A model generated the notes under the pieces. It was given only the letters and a program-made list of their open reading frames with translations, made no database searches and had not been told where the DNA came from. A program made the translations under genes and the position numbers. Below, one piece after another: positions 1 through 8,519 of a stretch of 64,000 nucleotides of DNA. This stretch comes from Mariniblastus sp. (GTDB taxonomy: Bacteria > Planctomycetota > Planctomycetia > Pirellulales > Pirellulaceae): contig JABACA010000004.1 in the NCBI GenBank assembly GCA_014237975.1, positions 1 through 64,000 of the forward strand, written 5' to 3'. The number at the start of each line of letters is the position of its first letter. Position 1 is the stretch's first letter.

Positions 1-1
1 G

Positions 2-757
2 AAACTGCACGACCCCACCGATGAAAAAATCAGCAAGTTCATGGAATCCATCAAGGTGTTGATTGCACCCAAGACATGGACGCGGGAAGAGAATCCTGCC
101 ACGATTCAAATTCTTGACAATCAACTGGTGATCTACCAAACACCGGGAAACCAGGCCCAAATCAAAGACTATCTGTCAAAAATCCAAGCCGGTATTCAAA
201 TGACGGCCGGCGAACCGGCGTCAACTGGTGTATTTACAAACCGTTGGGTCGAAGCCCGCAAGAAAACCGACCAACCATTTGCCAGCGGGTTCCGCACCCC
301 CGTTTCCCTCGAGGCGATGTTGAATCAAATCCAACAGGTCTCACAGGTGAATATTGTCGTCGACTGGGAATCCGTACTGCCAACCGGATGGACTCCACAA
401 ACCACCGTCCCAGCGAAAATTGAAGAAAACACGGTTGACGAGGCAATCCACCAGCTCGTTCGAACCATGGGACTTACCAGCCGGTATATCGATTCGAACA
501 CGATAGAAATCACGACGTTCAAATCGGCGGCCGATTCAGCTGAACTCGAAGTCTACTCCTGTCACAAGATCTTGAGTGGCAACATGACACCAGAGGCTTT
601 GATGCAAGCTTTGGAAGGAGCATTGCATTTCAATGTAAACCAGTTAACCAACATACGGGTTGTCTATGAACCCGAATGCCAGTGCGTTATTGCACTGGCC
701 CCGCAACTGGTCCAACGCCAGATCCACGCGGTCCTGCAACGGCTAAACGTAGAGTGA
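2..757 (+). CDS. STN/secretin-N-like protein, 5' truncated by window edge
   Basis: The reading frame is open from base 2, so the start lies upstream; 251 residues are visible. It appears to hold two alpha/beta modules of the kind found in secretin N-terminal (STN) or DUF4974-like domains: about residues 15-65 (hydrophobic strand pattern around LVIYQTP) and about 95-165 (EAMLNQI...NIVVDWE, then a VDEAIHQLVR helix and an IEITT strand). No membrane segment is visible in the remaining part. Such modules often sit in envelope proteins of planctomycetes, but no pathway can be assigned here. The stop is 9 bases from the convergent end of fhcA. The domain assignment is by pattern only. Confidence 0.6.
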   Translation, partial: KLHDPTDEKISKFMESIKVLIAPKTWTREENPATIQILDNQLVIYQTPGNQAQIKDYLSKIQAGIQMTAGEPASTGVFTNRWVEARKKTDQPFASGFRTPVSLEAMLNQIQQVSQVNIVVDWESVLPTGWTPQTTVPAKIEENTVDEAIHQLVRTMGLTSRYIDSNTIEITTFKSAADSAELEVYSCHKILSGNMTPEALMQALEGALHFNVNQLTNIRVVYEPECQCVIALAPQLVQRQIHAVLQRLNVE

Positions 758-765
758 TCCCGGAA

Positions 766-2394
766 TCAAACGACTTCGATCCGGTCCGCACCGACTCGAC
801 CATGTCCATAATTGCGAACAGAAATCGAGTAATGATCGGAAAACCACGTTTCAATCTGTTTGACTCGATCAAGGTCAAAGTCCCGGTTGACGCTTAGCGT
901 TTTTCCCGCTGCCGGGGCTTGTATTTCTCCATTTCGAACGACGATCTGCCCCGCCTTAACGACCATCCAAGGCCAACTGAACATCGTCTCATAGTTTTCC
1001 GACGGGGTATAAACCACGACATCTGCGTCCGCGCCAGCGGCCAAATGCCCCTTGTTTCGCAGGCCCAGTATCCTGGCCGGACCCGCGCGGGTAATGATGG
1101 CGATCTCGGACAGGGTATATTCACGGTCAAGGTCCGACAGGCTGCTCCTCTGGAGCACTCTCGGATTTACCCGCTTGAGTGTTTCCAACCGGTAACTGGC
1201 ATCCATCAATAATCGAATAATCTGGGGATAGGCTAAAAAGCTACCGCCGTTGGGATGGTCACTGCTCATCACAACTTGCCAGGGATCCTCGACCCGCAAA
1301 TACCACTCCAGGCCAATGGCCCATTGAAGTGCGTTGACAAAGTTGCGGTCGCGGTAACGGATGGGCGAAATCCCACACCCCGATTCCAGCTCGGTATCAC
1401 AGGAATACCATTTTTCGCCACTCAGTTTTTGCAGGAAATAACCCAAGGGGCCATCGGCCGTCATGCTGGTCGTCGGTCCGAACATCACCTGTCCCACGTC
1501 GACGGTCAACTCGGGATGTTCATTGACGAAATCAGCCAAAGGGCCGACCTTCGATTCCAGCCCTGAATCAGAATCACCGGTTCCTCCGTAACTGTGAAAC
1601 TGGATGTGAGTCAAATGCGCGCGTAATCCATCCAGGGACCGCATCGTTTCCAATGTGGTTGTCCAGTTACCTGGAATACCAAGATTATTGCAATGGATGT
1701 GCACCGGGTGAGGCAATTCAAGTTGGTTGGCAGCTTGGGTGATGCCCTGCAGGACCTGGCGGGGCGTCACTTCAAACCCGTCGATTACCTGGTCCAGATC
1801 ACGGGCGTTACCGCCAGCCCTCTGTTTCCACATTTCCACACCACCAGGATTCACCAACTTGGGTGCGTAGGCACCGGATCGGTTGATCAGCCATGCCAAG
1901 AATGACTGGAGTCCCGCCGGGTCCTGATCAGCGATGTACTGCATGGCCAAATGATTGTTACCCACCAATACGTAAAACCCGGTGTCGATGTTGGGAACCA
2001 ATTCGAATTCGTGATGTACGTGGCGAGCGCCCATCGGTGTCACGGCCGCATCAAAGCACGTGGTATATCCGAGTCCCGTGTAACGATAGCCGGTTGTCAA
2101 GATATCCGGGACGCTGCCCATCGGTGCATCGTGCGAAGTCAGGCCGTTACCGATCCGTCCCTGCTCCGGTTGCATTTTACGAGCCGCGTTGACCTTGGGC
2201 CCGGCAATATGGCAATGCATGTCAACGGCACCGGCCATCACGACTCGTCCGCTGACATCGATCGTAACCGCGCCGGCCCCGTCTTTCGGTGCATCGACAA
2301 TCTTGCCGTTCTCAATCCAGATATCACCCACCACGCCGTCCACACCGTGGACCGGATCATAGAGGGTCCCACCAGACAGCTTGAGAAACGACAT
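766..2394 (-). CDS. fhcA: Formyltransferase/hydrolase complex subunit A (FhcA/FmdA/FwdA-type amidohydrolase)
   Basis: A 542-residue metal-dependent amidohydrolase of the formylmethanofuran dehydrogenase subunit A family. In bacteria that use tetrahydromethanopterin, the Fhc complex converts the formyl group on a methanofuran-type carrier to formate in the cytoplasm. Visible ligands match a binuclear site: DMHCH (His60, His62), a Lys in YAPKLVNPG (Lys179, the expected carboxylated lysine), VHIHCNN (His232/234), LTHIQFH (His263/267) and SSDHPNGG (Asp379). The start ATG has AAGGGAA about 7 bases upstream. A 78-aa gene lies 26 bases upstream on the same strand, probably co-transcribed. Subunits B, C and D are not in this window, so the complex is genetically dispersed. 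Confidence 0.88.
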   Translation of the reverse strand: MSFLKLSGGTLYDPVHGVDGVVGDIWIENGKIVDAPKDGAGAVTIDVSGRVVMAGAVDMHCHIAGPKVNAARKMQPEQGRIGNGLTSHDAPMGSVPDILTTGYRYTGLGYTTCFDAAVTPMGARHVHHEFELVPNIDTGFYVLVGNNHLAMQYIADQDPAGLQSFLAWLINRSGAYAPKLVNPGGVEMWKQRAGGNARDLDQVIDGFEVTPRQVLQGITQAANQLELPHPVHIHCNNLGIPGNWTTTLETMRSLDGLRAHLTHIQFHSYGGTGDSDSGLESKVGPLADFVNEHPELTVDVGQVMFGPTTSMTADGPLGYFLQKLSGEKWYSCDTELESGCGISPIRYRDRNFVNALQWAIGLEWYLRVEDPWQVVMSSDHPNGGSFLAYPQIIRLLMDASYRLETLKRVNPRVLQRSSLSDLDREYTLSEIAIITRAGPARILGLRNKGHLAAGADADVVVYTPSENYETMFSWPWMVVKAGQIVVRNGEIQAPAAGKTLSVNRDFDLDRVKQIETWFSDHYSISVRNYGHGRVGADRIEVV

Positions 2395-2420
2395 TGAGAT
2401 TCCCTTCCCCTAAGCTAAGC

Positions 2421-2657
2421 CTAGCGTGGATGCCTGGGACGATAAGCGGGGGATTGAATTTTCTCATCTGGGTCTGCCTCTTGGCCCAAACGATCATCCA
2501 TCGCAATTCTCAGTTCCAGCTCATCGAGAATCTCTTCAAGCTTTTCATAATTCTGGCCGATTCGGTCCAGCCTCTGCAGGGCGGTAGATGACTTGGCAGA
2601 AGGACCGCTCGTATCGATCGTAATTTTTCCGGAATTGTAACGTGGACCAGAAACCAT
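2421..2657 (-). CDS. Small hypothetical protein upstream of fhcA
   Basis: A 78-residue soluble, acidic, helix-rich protein without a signal peptide; residues about 25-55 (ALQRLDRIGQNYEKLEEI onward) could form a short coiled coil. I prefer the ATG at 2657 because the alternative in-frame GTG at 2669 lies inside the AAAGAG that would serve as ribosome binding site. It ends 26 bases before fhcA and is probably in the same transcript. I do not recognise the family. The linkage suggests, but does not prove, a role near the C1 complex. Confidence 0.6.
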   Translation of the reverse strand: MVSGPRYNSGKITIDTSGPSAKSSTALQRLDRIGQNYEKLEEILDELELRIAMDDRLGQEADPDEKIQSPAYRPRHPR

Positions 2658-2782
2658 GAAATTTAACACTCTTTTTGGTTGATCAGTCGATTGGATTGTC
2701 GGCGCGAAACAGTTGCCGTCGCTTCGATTGTTCTAGGATCGCACCGAAATATCAAGGGTCAAATTCCACCCCAGGCAGTCTT

Positions 2783-4396
2783 TTAGTTTGAAGTCACCTT
2801 GAGTTCGGTCCGCAACCGATCAAGTTCGGCCTTTAATTCGGCTTTGGTTTCTCCGTATCTTGGGTCATCTATATAGCTCTGATTCTCATTGGGATCTCGC
2901 ATTCGATCCATCAGATCCCACTGGTCTATGTCGACCTTGGCCCGCCGCTTTTCGCGGTCGATTTTTCGGTAGTAGTGGATCAATTTGTATCGATCGGTCA
3001 CCACTCCATAGTGGGCGGCCACATTATGCGTTCCGAGTTCATAATAGTGGTAATAAAACGACTTCCGCCAATCCGCAGGATTTTTTCCGGTCAACAACGG
3101 CTTGAGGGAACGCCCTTGCATATCGGCCGGAATGTCTACCCCGGCCACCTCCAGAAATGTCTCCGGAAAATCCAGGTTGGAAACGATATGACCGTTACTG
3201 CTACCCGGTTTGACCACGCCCGGCCAGCGGACAATTAACGGGGTGCGCAACGACTGCTCAAAAATCCATCGCTTGTCATACCAGCCATGCTCGCCCAAAT
3301 AGAATCCTTGATCGGATGAATAAATGACAATCGTATTGTCAGCTAATCCGCTTTGATCCAGGTAATCCAACACCCGACCGACATTGTCATCCACCGAGGC
3401 AATACACCTCAAATAATCCTTGATGTAATACTGGTAATGCAAACGCCGTTTCTGGTCGTCCGTTGTGGCGTCGTCCCGATTCTTCAGGTAATGTTCATTA
3501 CGGTTCTTGTAAGCCGCAATCCAGTCCGACTTCTGTTCTGGAGTGAATCGACGAAAGAAACGTTTCGCTTGTTCGGAATCCGGGTCAGGAAACAACTTCA
3601 AGTCAAATCCTGGCCGCATGTCTTTACCAACTTCCATGGCGTTCTCGGCCAGGACTTCGGCGCGACCCGAATAGTCGTCCAGTAGATTGCTTGGTTCAGG
3701 CATGTTTTGGTTTTCATACGTTGCCAGGTGGTCTTTCCCGGGTAACCAGGCCCGATGTGGCGCCTTGTGCTGTAGCATCAGCATGAACGGCTTCTCTCGG
3801 TCCCGGTCTTCGAGCCATTGCAAGGCATGGTCCGTCGTCACGTCGGTAACGTAGCCCGGCACTTTCTGCCGACCCTCCGGAGTCAGGAAATCGGGGTTGT
3901 AATAGTTACCTTGGCCGGGCAAAACAAACCAATGATCGAAGCCGGTTGGATCCGTGCCCAAATGCCATTTTCCAACCACGGCGGTCTGATATCCCGCAGC
4001 CCGAAGAAGTTTGGGAAATGTCTGCTGGGCACCATTGAATTTGTCACCATTTTGACGAAACCCGTTCAAGTGAGAGTACTTTCCAGTCAAAATCACTGCC
4101 CGGGCCGGACCACAAATCGAGTTGGTCACAAGGCAACGATCAAATCTCATCCCCTGGCTGGCCAACCGGTCCAGATTGGGCGTGCGGTTGATTTGTGAGC
4201 CGTAAGCCCCAATCGACTGGTACGCATGATCATCCGAAAAGATAAATAGAATGTTTGGCTTGGCTGACGACTCACTACCGCTGTCGGTAGTCTCCGCTGA
4301 ATAACCAATACCGGCAAAACCAACCACCATTCCAAATACGGTCAGCATCAAAACTGTTTTGCGTCGTGTCATTGTTAATCCGTTTCTAGTTTGCAT
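2783..4396 (-). CDS. Secreted Cys-type sulfatase (arylsulfatase family)
   Basis: A 537-residue sulfatase of the alkaline phosphatase superfamily. An N-terminal signal peptide runs to about residue 34. The metal-binding DD pair is in IFSDDHA (Asp55/56). The maturation signature CGPAR (Cys95-Arg99), followed four residues later by TG, marks the Cys that becomes formylglycine. Downstream AVVGKWHLG and a [13 protein letters not shown] metal site fit the family. The likely role is desulfation of an algal sulfated polysaccharide in the periplasm. An ATG at 4372 (protein beginning MTRRK) is an equally plausible start and gives a shorter signal peptide; neither start has a strong ribosome site. The maturation enzyme is not in the window. 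Confidence 0.92.
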   Translation of the reverse strand: MQTRNGLTMTRRKTVLMLTVFGMVVGFAGIGYSAETTDSGSESSAKPNILFIFSDDHAYQSIGAYGSQINRTPNLDRLASQGMRFDRCLVTNSICGPARAVILTGKYSHLNGFRQNGDKFNGAQQTFPKLLRAAGYQTAVVGKWHLGTDPTGFDHWFVLPGQGNYYNPDFLTPEGRQKVPGYVTDVTTDHALQWLEDRDREKPFMLMLQHKAPHRAWLPGKDHLATYENQNMPEPSNLLDDYSGRAEVLAENAMEVGKDMRPGFDLKLFPDPDSEQAKRFFRRFTPEQKSDWIAAYKNRNEHYLKNRDDATTDDQKRRLHYQYYIKDYLRCIASVDDNVGRVLDYLDQSGLADNTIVIYSSDQGFYLGEHGWYDKRWIFEQSLRTPLIVRWPGVVKPGSSNGHIVSNLDFPETFLEVAGVDIPADMQGRSLKPLLTGKNPADWRKSFYYHYYELGTHNVAAHYGVVTDRYKLIHYYRKIDREKRRAKVDIDQWDLMDRMRDPNENQSYIDDPRYGETKAELKAELDRLRTELKVTSN

Positions 4397-5002
4397 GTTT
4401 CACCGAAACCAGCCGCAAGGAAACTGCCCGAGAACGAAGCAACCGCTCCATTCCCATTTAAGGATTTTATTAACCCGTCATTATACGCGAGCCACTCCAC
4501 CTCTGCAAAACGGGCCGATCGGTTGAGATCTGCCTGAAATCAACGAACCAGCCTGACCTTAACAAATCGACATCGATCGCGGGCCAGGGCAATGGGCGAA
4601 TCGCCCCGGGATTTGGTCTGAATCGACAAAGCCAGCGCTGCCAAGCTCAATCAGCCGAAATGGGGGGTGTTAAAATATCGGGGTCAATCCGGTTTTGCGA
4701 TTAACGCTGGACCATCGAACCAGCCGTTCAGGAGACGTCAAGGAAAAATGGGTTTCGGTTCGACCTTGCGGAAACTGCGGACATTACCAGTTAGCGCCCG
4801 GCAAAATCGGCACAGGTATGTGGGGTCGGTTTGTTCTGTCGCAAACCAGCAAAAACGGGTTCAAATCTTTTAAAATTGACAGGCAGTCGCGCTAAATTGT
4901 GTCAAAATACCAACAGCAATACAAACATTTCTTGAATCAGCCTGTGCAAGGAGTCTATCGAGCAAGCTGAGATAAAACTGGGTATGGAGTCCGGAGTCGA
5001 AA
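4397..5002. other. Intergenic region between divergent sulfatase and MORN-like genes
   Basis: This 606-base gap must hold promoters for both divergent neighbours. The only structure I can point to is TTGACA at 4876-4881 facing TGTCAA at 4900-4905, an inverted repeat that could be a -35 element or an operator, although no good -10 lies at the right distance. Short open frames around 4667-4895 lack ribosome sites and homology and are not called. Confidence 0.4.
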
Positions 5003-6487
5003 ATGATCGACCATCAAAAAGTATGGATAACTTTTCTAGCTTTGATAGCTTTCATTGCGCTGGCAACCAGTGCATATACTTCTGTTGGTCAGCAGCCCAT
5101 CCAACCTGGCTTGCCGGATCCAATTCCAGCCGTTGAACTGGAGATGGTCCAGGGTGTTGACGCGCCCGAGACATCTGCAGAATCTGGATTTGGATTAGTA
5201 CCGGTCAACCCTCGCGATAATTCTGTTTGGACTCAACAACAGCTGACCGATGAGTCGGACAACCTGATCGATGACCGTACAATGTCGATGTTGCGGTCGG
5301 GCAACATCGATGACCTTTCAGATGATTCGCCGTCTGACATGGCTGAAACCATTCGAACCCGATATCCCGATGGTAAAGTCCAAATCCTCAAGAATGTTGT
5401 GCAGGATGAAGTGGGCAACTTTTACAACCACGGGGTCTGGCGACTCTACAACCAAGATGGACAGGTTTTGGCCGAAGGCCAGTTCAATCAAGGGTTAATG
5501 GAAGGCCAGTGGCAGCGGTGGCATCCGGCAGGGTCGGAGGGACTGTTCAGCACAGAACCGTTTAATCAATTCCAGGGTCCATTCCACTCGTTTGCCACGT
5601 TTGCCCATGGAAAACTGGACGGCGTGTGGATCATGTATGACAAGGAACGGCGAAAAATCCTGGAGATTCCTTACCGACAAGGCAAACGCCATGGCTCCGC
5701 TATCTGGTGGTATCCGTCGTCCAACAAGATGCGGCAAGCCAGTTTTCGAGACGGCCAGCTAGACGGACAATTAAAAGAATGGGATCAACAAAACAAATTG
5801 GTCCGGAATGACGAGTTTATTTCCGGCAAGAAAATCGTCCGCAATACATCATTTTTTCGACCCAAACAAAAAGAATCTGAAACCTACTTCCTGGACACCG
5901 AACTGGAGCTGGAAGGCGACGACAACTGGTGGGATGCCCAGCCAGCGAGCTTTTCGACTCGTGGTGAAGCGATCCAACACGGACCTGCTTCCGCCTGGCA
6001 CGACAATGGCCAGCTGAAAATGAAAGGGCAATATCTCTACAATCATCGCGAGGGTCGGTTTACCTGGTGGCATCAAAACGGGCAGCGATCCCTGGCCGGC
6101 ACCTACGACGGGGGGGTAAAAACAGGACTCTGGACCTGGTGGCATCCCAACGGGATGAAGCGTATCCAGGGGAACTACCAGGACGACAGCGAATCGGGGA
6201 ATTGGAGCTGGTGGGACGAAGGGGGGAACCTGGTCTCGACCGAGAGCATGACACCTGCCAAATCGACGGGTGAACTCCTTGAGCCCGGAACCATCAAGGA
6301 AATCGAATTGGACCAGCTCCTCGAGTCACCCCTCGAACCGTCAGCGACCGGCCCGGAAACGCTGGAAGAAATCTCTCCCGAAACTCCCGCCTTCCAGGAG
6401 AACAACCGGTTGATTCCACAAATCGGTTTCGAAGAGGACGAGTCGGATGAGATCCTGCTGGAGGAGCCGAAACGGGCGGACAAATAA
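5003..6487 (+). CDS. Exported MORN-variant (YwqK-like) repeat protein
   Basis: A 494-residue protein starting with an N-terminal hydrophobic segment (residues about 8-26) that looks like a signal peptide or anchor. From about residue 115 to 425 it is built of repeats of the pattern G-x-W-x-x-[WY]-[HY]-x-x-G-x-[LK]-x-x-x-[GA], for instance RLYNQDGQVLAEGQF and TWWHQNGQRSLAGTY. These match MORN-variant/YwqK-type repeats that form extended beta structures. The C-terminal 70 residues are acidic and low complexity. GGAG at 4993-4996 gives the start. The role is unknown; it may be an envelope scaffold or binding protein. Confidence 0.75.
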   Translation: MIDHQKVWITFLALIAFIALATSAYTSVGQQPIQPGLPDPIPAVELEMVQGVDAPETSAESGFGLVPVNPRDNSVWTQQQLTDESDNLIDDRTMSMLRSGNIDDLSDDSPSDMAETIRTRYPDGKVQILKNVVQDEVGNFYNHGVWRLYNQDGQVLAEGQFNQGLMEGQWQRWHPAGSEGLFSTEPFNQFQGPFHSFATFAHGKLDGVWIMYDKERRKILEIPYRQGKRHGSAIWWYPSSNKMRQASFRDGQLDGQLKEWDQQNKLVRNDEFISGKKIVRNTSFFRPKQKESETYFLDTELELEGDDNWWDAQPASFSTRGEAIQHGPASAWHDNGQLKMKGQYLYNHREGRFTWWHQNGQRSLAGTYDGGVKTGLWTWWHPNGMKRIQGNYQDDSESGNWSWWDEGGNLVSTESMTPAKSTGELLEPGTIKEIELDQLLESPLEPSATGPETLEEISPETPAFQENNRLIPQIGFEEDESDEILLEEPKRADK

Positions 6488-6551
6488 CCGGTCATCAACT
6501 GGTACAGTTTTGCCTTGACGGCCGACATGTACAACTACTTTTACAAGTACT

Positions 6552-6579
6552 GGTTCCCCGGGCTTCCCCGGGAAGAACC
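6552..6579 (+). terminator. GC-rich hairpin after the MORN-like gene
   Basis: GGTTC (6552-6556) pairs with GAACC (6575-6579), and two CCCGGG hexamers (6557-6562 and 6567-6572) pair with each other around a CTTC loop, with an AA bulge. No U-run follows, so it is not a classical intrinsic terminator. It may be an mRNA 3'-end stabiliser or part of the gcv leader. Confidence 0.4.
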
Positions 6580-6859
6580 GGAGCAATGCATGGACCATCG
6601 ACGGGTGTGAATAACGAGAGTGTTCTCACGCCAGCTTCCCGATAGGTCAACAAGGTGTTATGGCATCACCCGACACCAGGGTAAACCAATGATGAAACGC
6701 CCGAATCGGCACTAGTCGACATCCCTAGATTGGTTAAAATGCGGGCTGTTCTTTGACGTACAGCTACCACACCGACCAACAAACAAACGTTGCAGCGCAA
6801 CCGTTCCGGTTCGGCACGACGTTATTTGACCACATCATCCGATGCTTTAATCGATTTCC

Positions 6860-6865
6860 AAGGGG
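6860..6865 (+). promoter_or_regulatory. Ribosome binding site fixing the gcvT start
   Basis: AAGGGG lies 5 bases before GTG 6871. It supports that GTG over the upstream in-frame codon at 6790, and the resulting protein begins at the conserved GcvT N-terminus. Confidence 0.7.
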
Positions 6866-6870
6866 ATATT

Positions 6871-7989
6871 GTGACCTCCGTTGATCAACTTCTTAAAACG
6901 CCTTTTCATCAATGGCACACCGAACATCATGGTCGCATGGTAGATTTTGCAGGCTGGTCCATGCCGGTCCAGTACAAGAGCATCATGGAGGAACATCACC
7001 AAACCCGTAATGCCATCGGCATTTTCGATGTTTCCCACATGGGTCGGTTGTTTTTCACTGGTTCCCACGTGGATCAATTTCTGGACAGTTTGACTACACG
7101 GCGAGTAGCCGGTGTTGATGTGGGTCGGATTCGCTACTCGTTAATGACCAACGAGGCGGGCGGTATTCTGGACGACGTGTTGGTTTACCACCTGGCTGAT
7201 TCTGCGGGCACACCGTTTCACATGATGGTCGTCAACGCCAGTAACCGTGAAAAAATCGTCAACTGGTTGAATGCGCACATCCCGGCTGAAAGCGATATTT
7301 CCATCGATGACCGGACGCTGGAAACCGCAATGATTGCCATTCAGGGTCCCAAGGCCAACGGTATGGTCGCCGAAATCTGCTCGGTCAATCCAGACGACCT
7401 TAAGTACTACACCGGAACCGCGGCAATGATCGGCGATCATCCTGTCATCCTGAGTCGCACCGGATACACGGGCGAAGATGGATGTGAGTTGATTGTTGAC
7501 GCCGATGTGGCTCTCAATGTGTGGGAGATGCTGATGCAACCTGCTGTCCAGCAGGGAGGTGGCGCCACAGGTCTTGCGGCGCGCGACACGCTACGCCTCG
7601 AAGCTGCCATGCCGCTATATGGACACGAACTGGATGAAACGACCAATCCCGCTCAAACAGATCTGAAATTTGCGGTCAACCTTAAAGATCGTGAATTCAT
7701 CGGTCGCGACGCCATACTTGCAGCAAGCAGCGAACCATCACTGCCAATTCGTATTGGACTGGAGCTGGCAGGAAAACGGGCGGCCCGCGAAAATTGCAGC
7801 ATCATCGCCCAGGGAAACAAGGTTGGCATCGTGACCAGTGGCACCTTTGCTCCAACCCTGCAAAAGTCAATTTCGATGGGTTATGTTGACCGACAATTCG
7901 CCGAAATTGGAACGACTCTGGAAATTGACATTCGCGGGAAAATAGCCACGGCCCAGGTGGTCAAATTACCCTTTTATTCCCGGACCTGA
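6871..7989 (+). CDS. gcvT: Glycine cleavage system T protein (aminomethyltransferase)
   Basis: A 372-residue GcvT, close to the usual 360-370. It transfers the aminomethyl carbon from lipoylated GcvH to tetrahydrofolate, giving 5,10-methylene-THF and ammonia. Family features visible are TPFHQWH near the N-terminus, the SHMGR motif, GGILDDVLVY with its folate-proximal Asp, RTGYTGEDG, and the GKRAARENC and GTFAPTLQKSI C-terminal segments. The GTG start at 6871 is chosen from the ribosome site. It heads the gcvT-gcvH-gcvP-lipM cluster, with 52 bases before gcvH. Confidence 0.95.
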   Translation: MTSVDQLLKTPFHQWHTEHHGRMVDFAGWSMPVQYKSIMEEHHQTRNAIGIFDVSHMGRLFFTGSHVDQFLDSLTTRRVAGVDVGRIRYSLMTNEAGGILDDVLVYHLADSAGTPFHMMVVNASNREKIVNWLNAHIPAESDISIDDRTLETAMIAIQGPKANGMVAEICSVNPDDLKYYTGTAAMIGDHPVILSRTGYTGEDGCELIVDADVALNVWEMLMQPAVQQGGGATGLAARDTLRLEAAMPLYGHELDETTNPAQTDLKFAVNLKDREFIGRDAILAASSEPSLPIRIGLELAGKRAARENCSIIAQGNKVGIVTSGTFAPTLQKSISMGYVDRQFAEIGTTLEIDIRGKIATAQVVKLPFYSRT

Positions 7990-8041
7990 TTTCCGTCTCA
8001 ATAAAATCCAACCAACTAACAACTCGAAAGGGAGAACCTAA

Positions 8042-8434
8042 GTGAATCCTGAACAACTACTCTATGCCGAATCGCACGAATGGGTACACGTTGATGACAA
8101 TAACGGTGATAAAATTGCAACCATTGGTATCTCGGCACACGCAGTCGAGGCGCTAACCGATCTGGTCTATATGGATTTACCTGCAGTTGGGACCACCGTC
8201 ACCGCTGGCGAACCGTTTGGAGAAGTGGAATCCGTCAAGGCTACCAGTGAATTGTACAGCCCGGTTGACGGTGAGGTTGTTGAAGTGAATACCACGCTGC
8301 CTGACAATCTTGAGATTCTGGGAACCGACCCCTATGTCGAAGGCTGGATTCTAAAAGTCAAGCTGACCAACCAGGACGCGATGGAGAAACTGCTGGATCA
8401 TGCCGCATACGAAAAAATGTGCAGTGGCTCCTGA
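8042..8434 (+). CDS. gcvH: Glycine cleavage system H protein
   Basis: A 130-residue lipoyl carrier that shuttles the aminomethyl group between the P, T and L proteins. The lipoylation site is Lys66 in GEVESVKATSELYSPVDG, the canonical hairpin motif. The start is a GTG with GGGAG (8030-8034) 7 bases upstream. It sits between gcvT and gcvP, and the LipM-like gene downstream probably octanoylates this Lys. Confidence 0.96.
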   Translation: MNPEQLLYAESHEWVHVDDNNGDKIATIGISAHAVEALTDLVYMDLPAVGTTVTAGEPFGEVESVKATSELYSPVDGEVVEVNTTLPDNLEILGTDPYVEGWILKVKLTNQDAMEKLLDHAAYEKMCSGS

Positions 8435-8519
8435 TGACCCGTTGTTCCATTGTTAGTTCTTTGCCACCCAGCGATTCAAAACCTTCAGCACCGATGGTCC
8501 GCCGTCGAAAAATATACTT

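Larger units (their letters stand above)
6488..6870. other. Intergenic region upstream of gcvT
   Basis: This 383-base leader precedes the glycine cleavage operon. Besides the hairpin at 6552-6579 I see no gene. I looked for the two-aptamer pattern of a glycine riboswitch and did not find it. The in-frame extension of gcvT from 6790 is not supported because the ribosome site points to 6871. Confidence 0.4.

Noticed and set aside
4667..4895. Two overlapping open frames of 66-68 codons upstream of the MORN-like gene
   Set aside because: No ribosome site, no recognisable composition, different frames overlapping; probably promoter DNA.
6600..6860. Glycine riboswitch upstream of gcvT
   Set aside because: The conserved aptamer core and tandem arrangement could not be found by eye.
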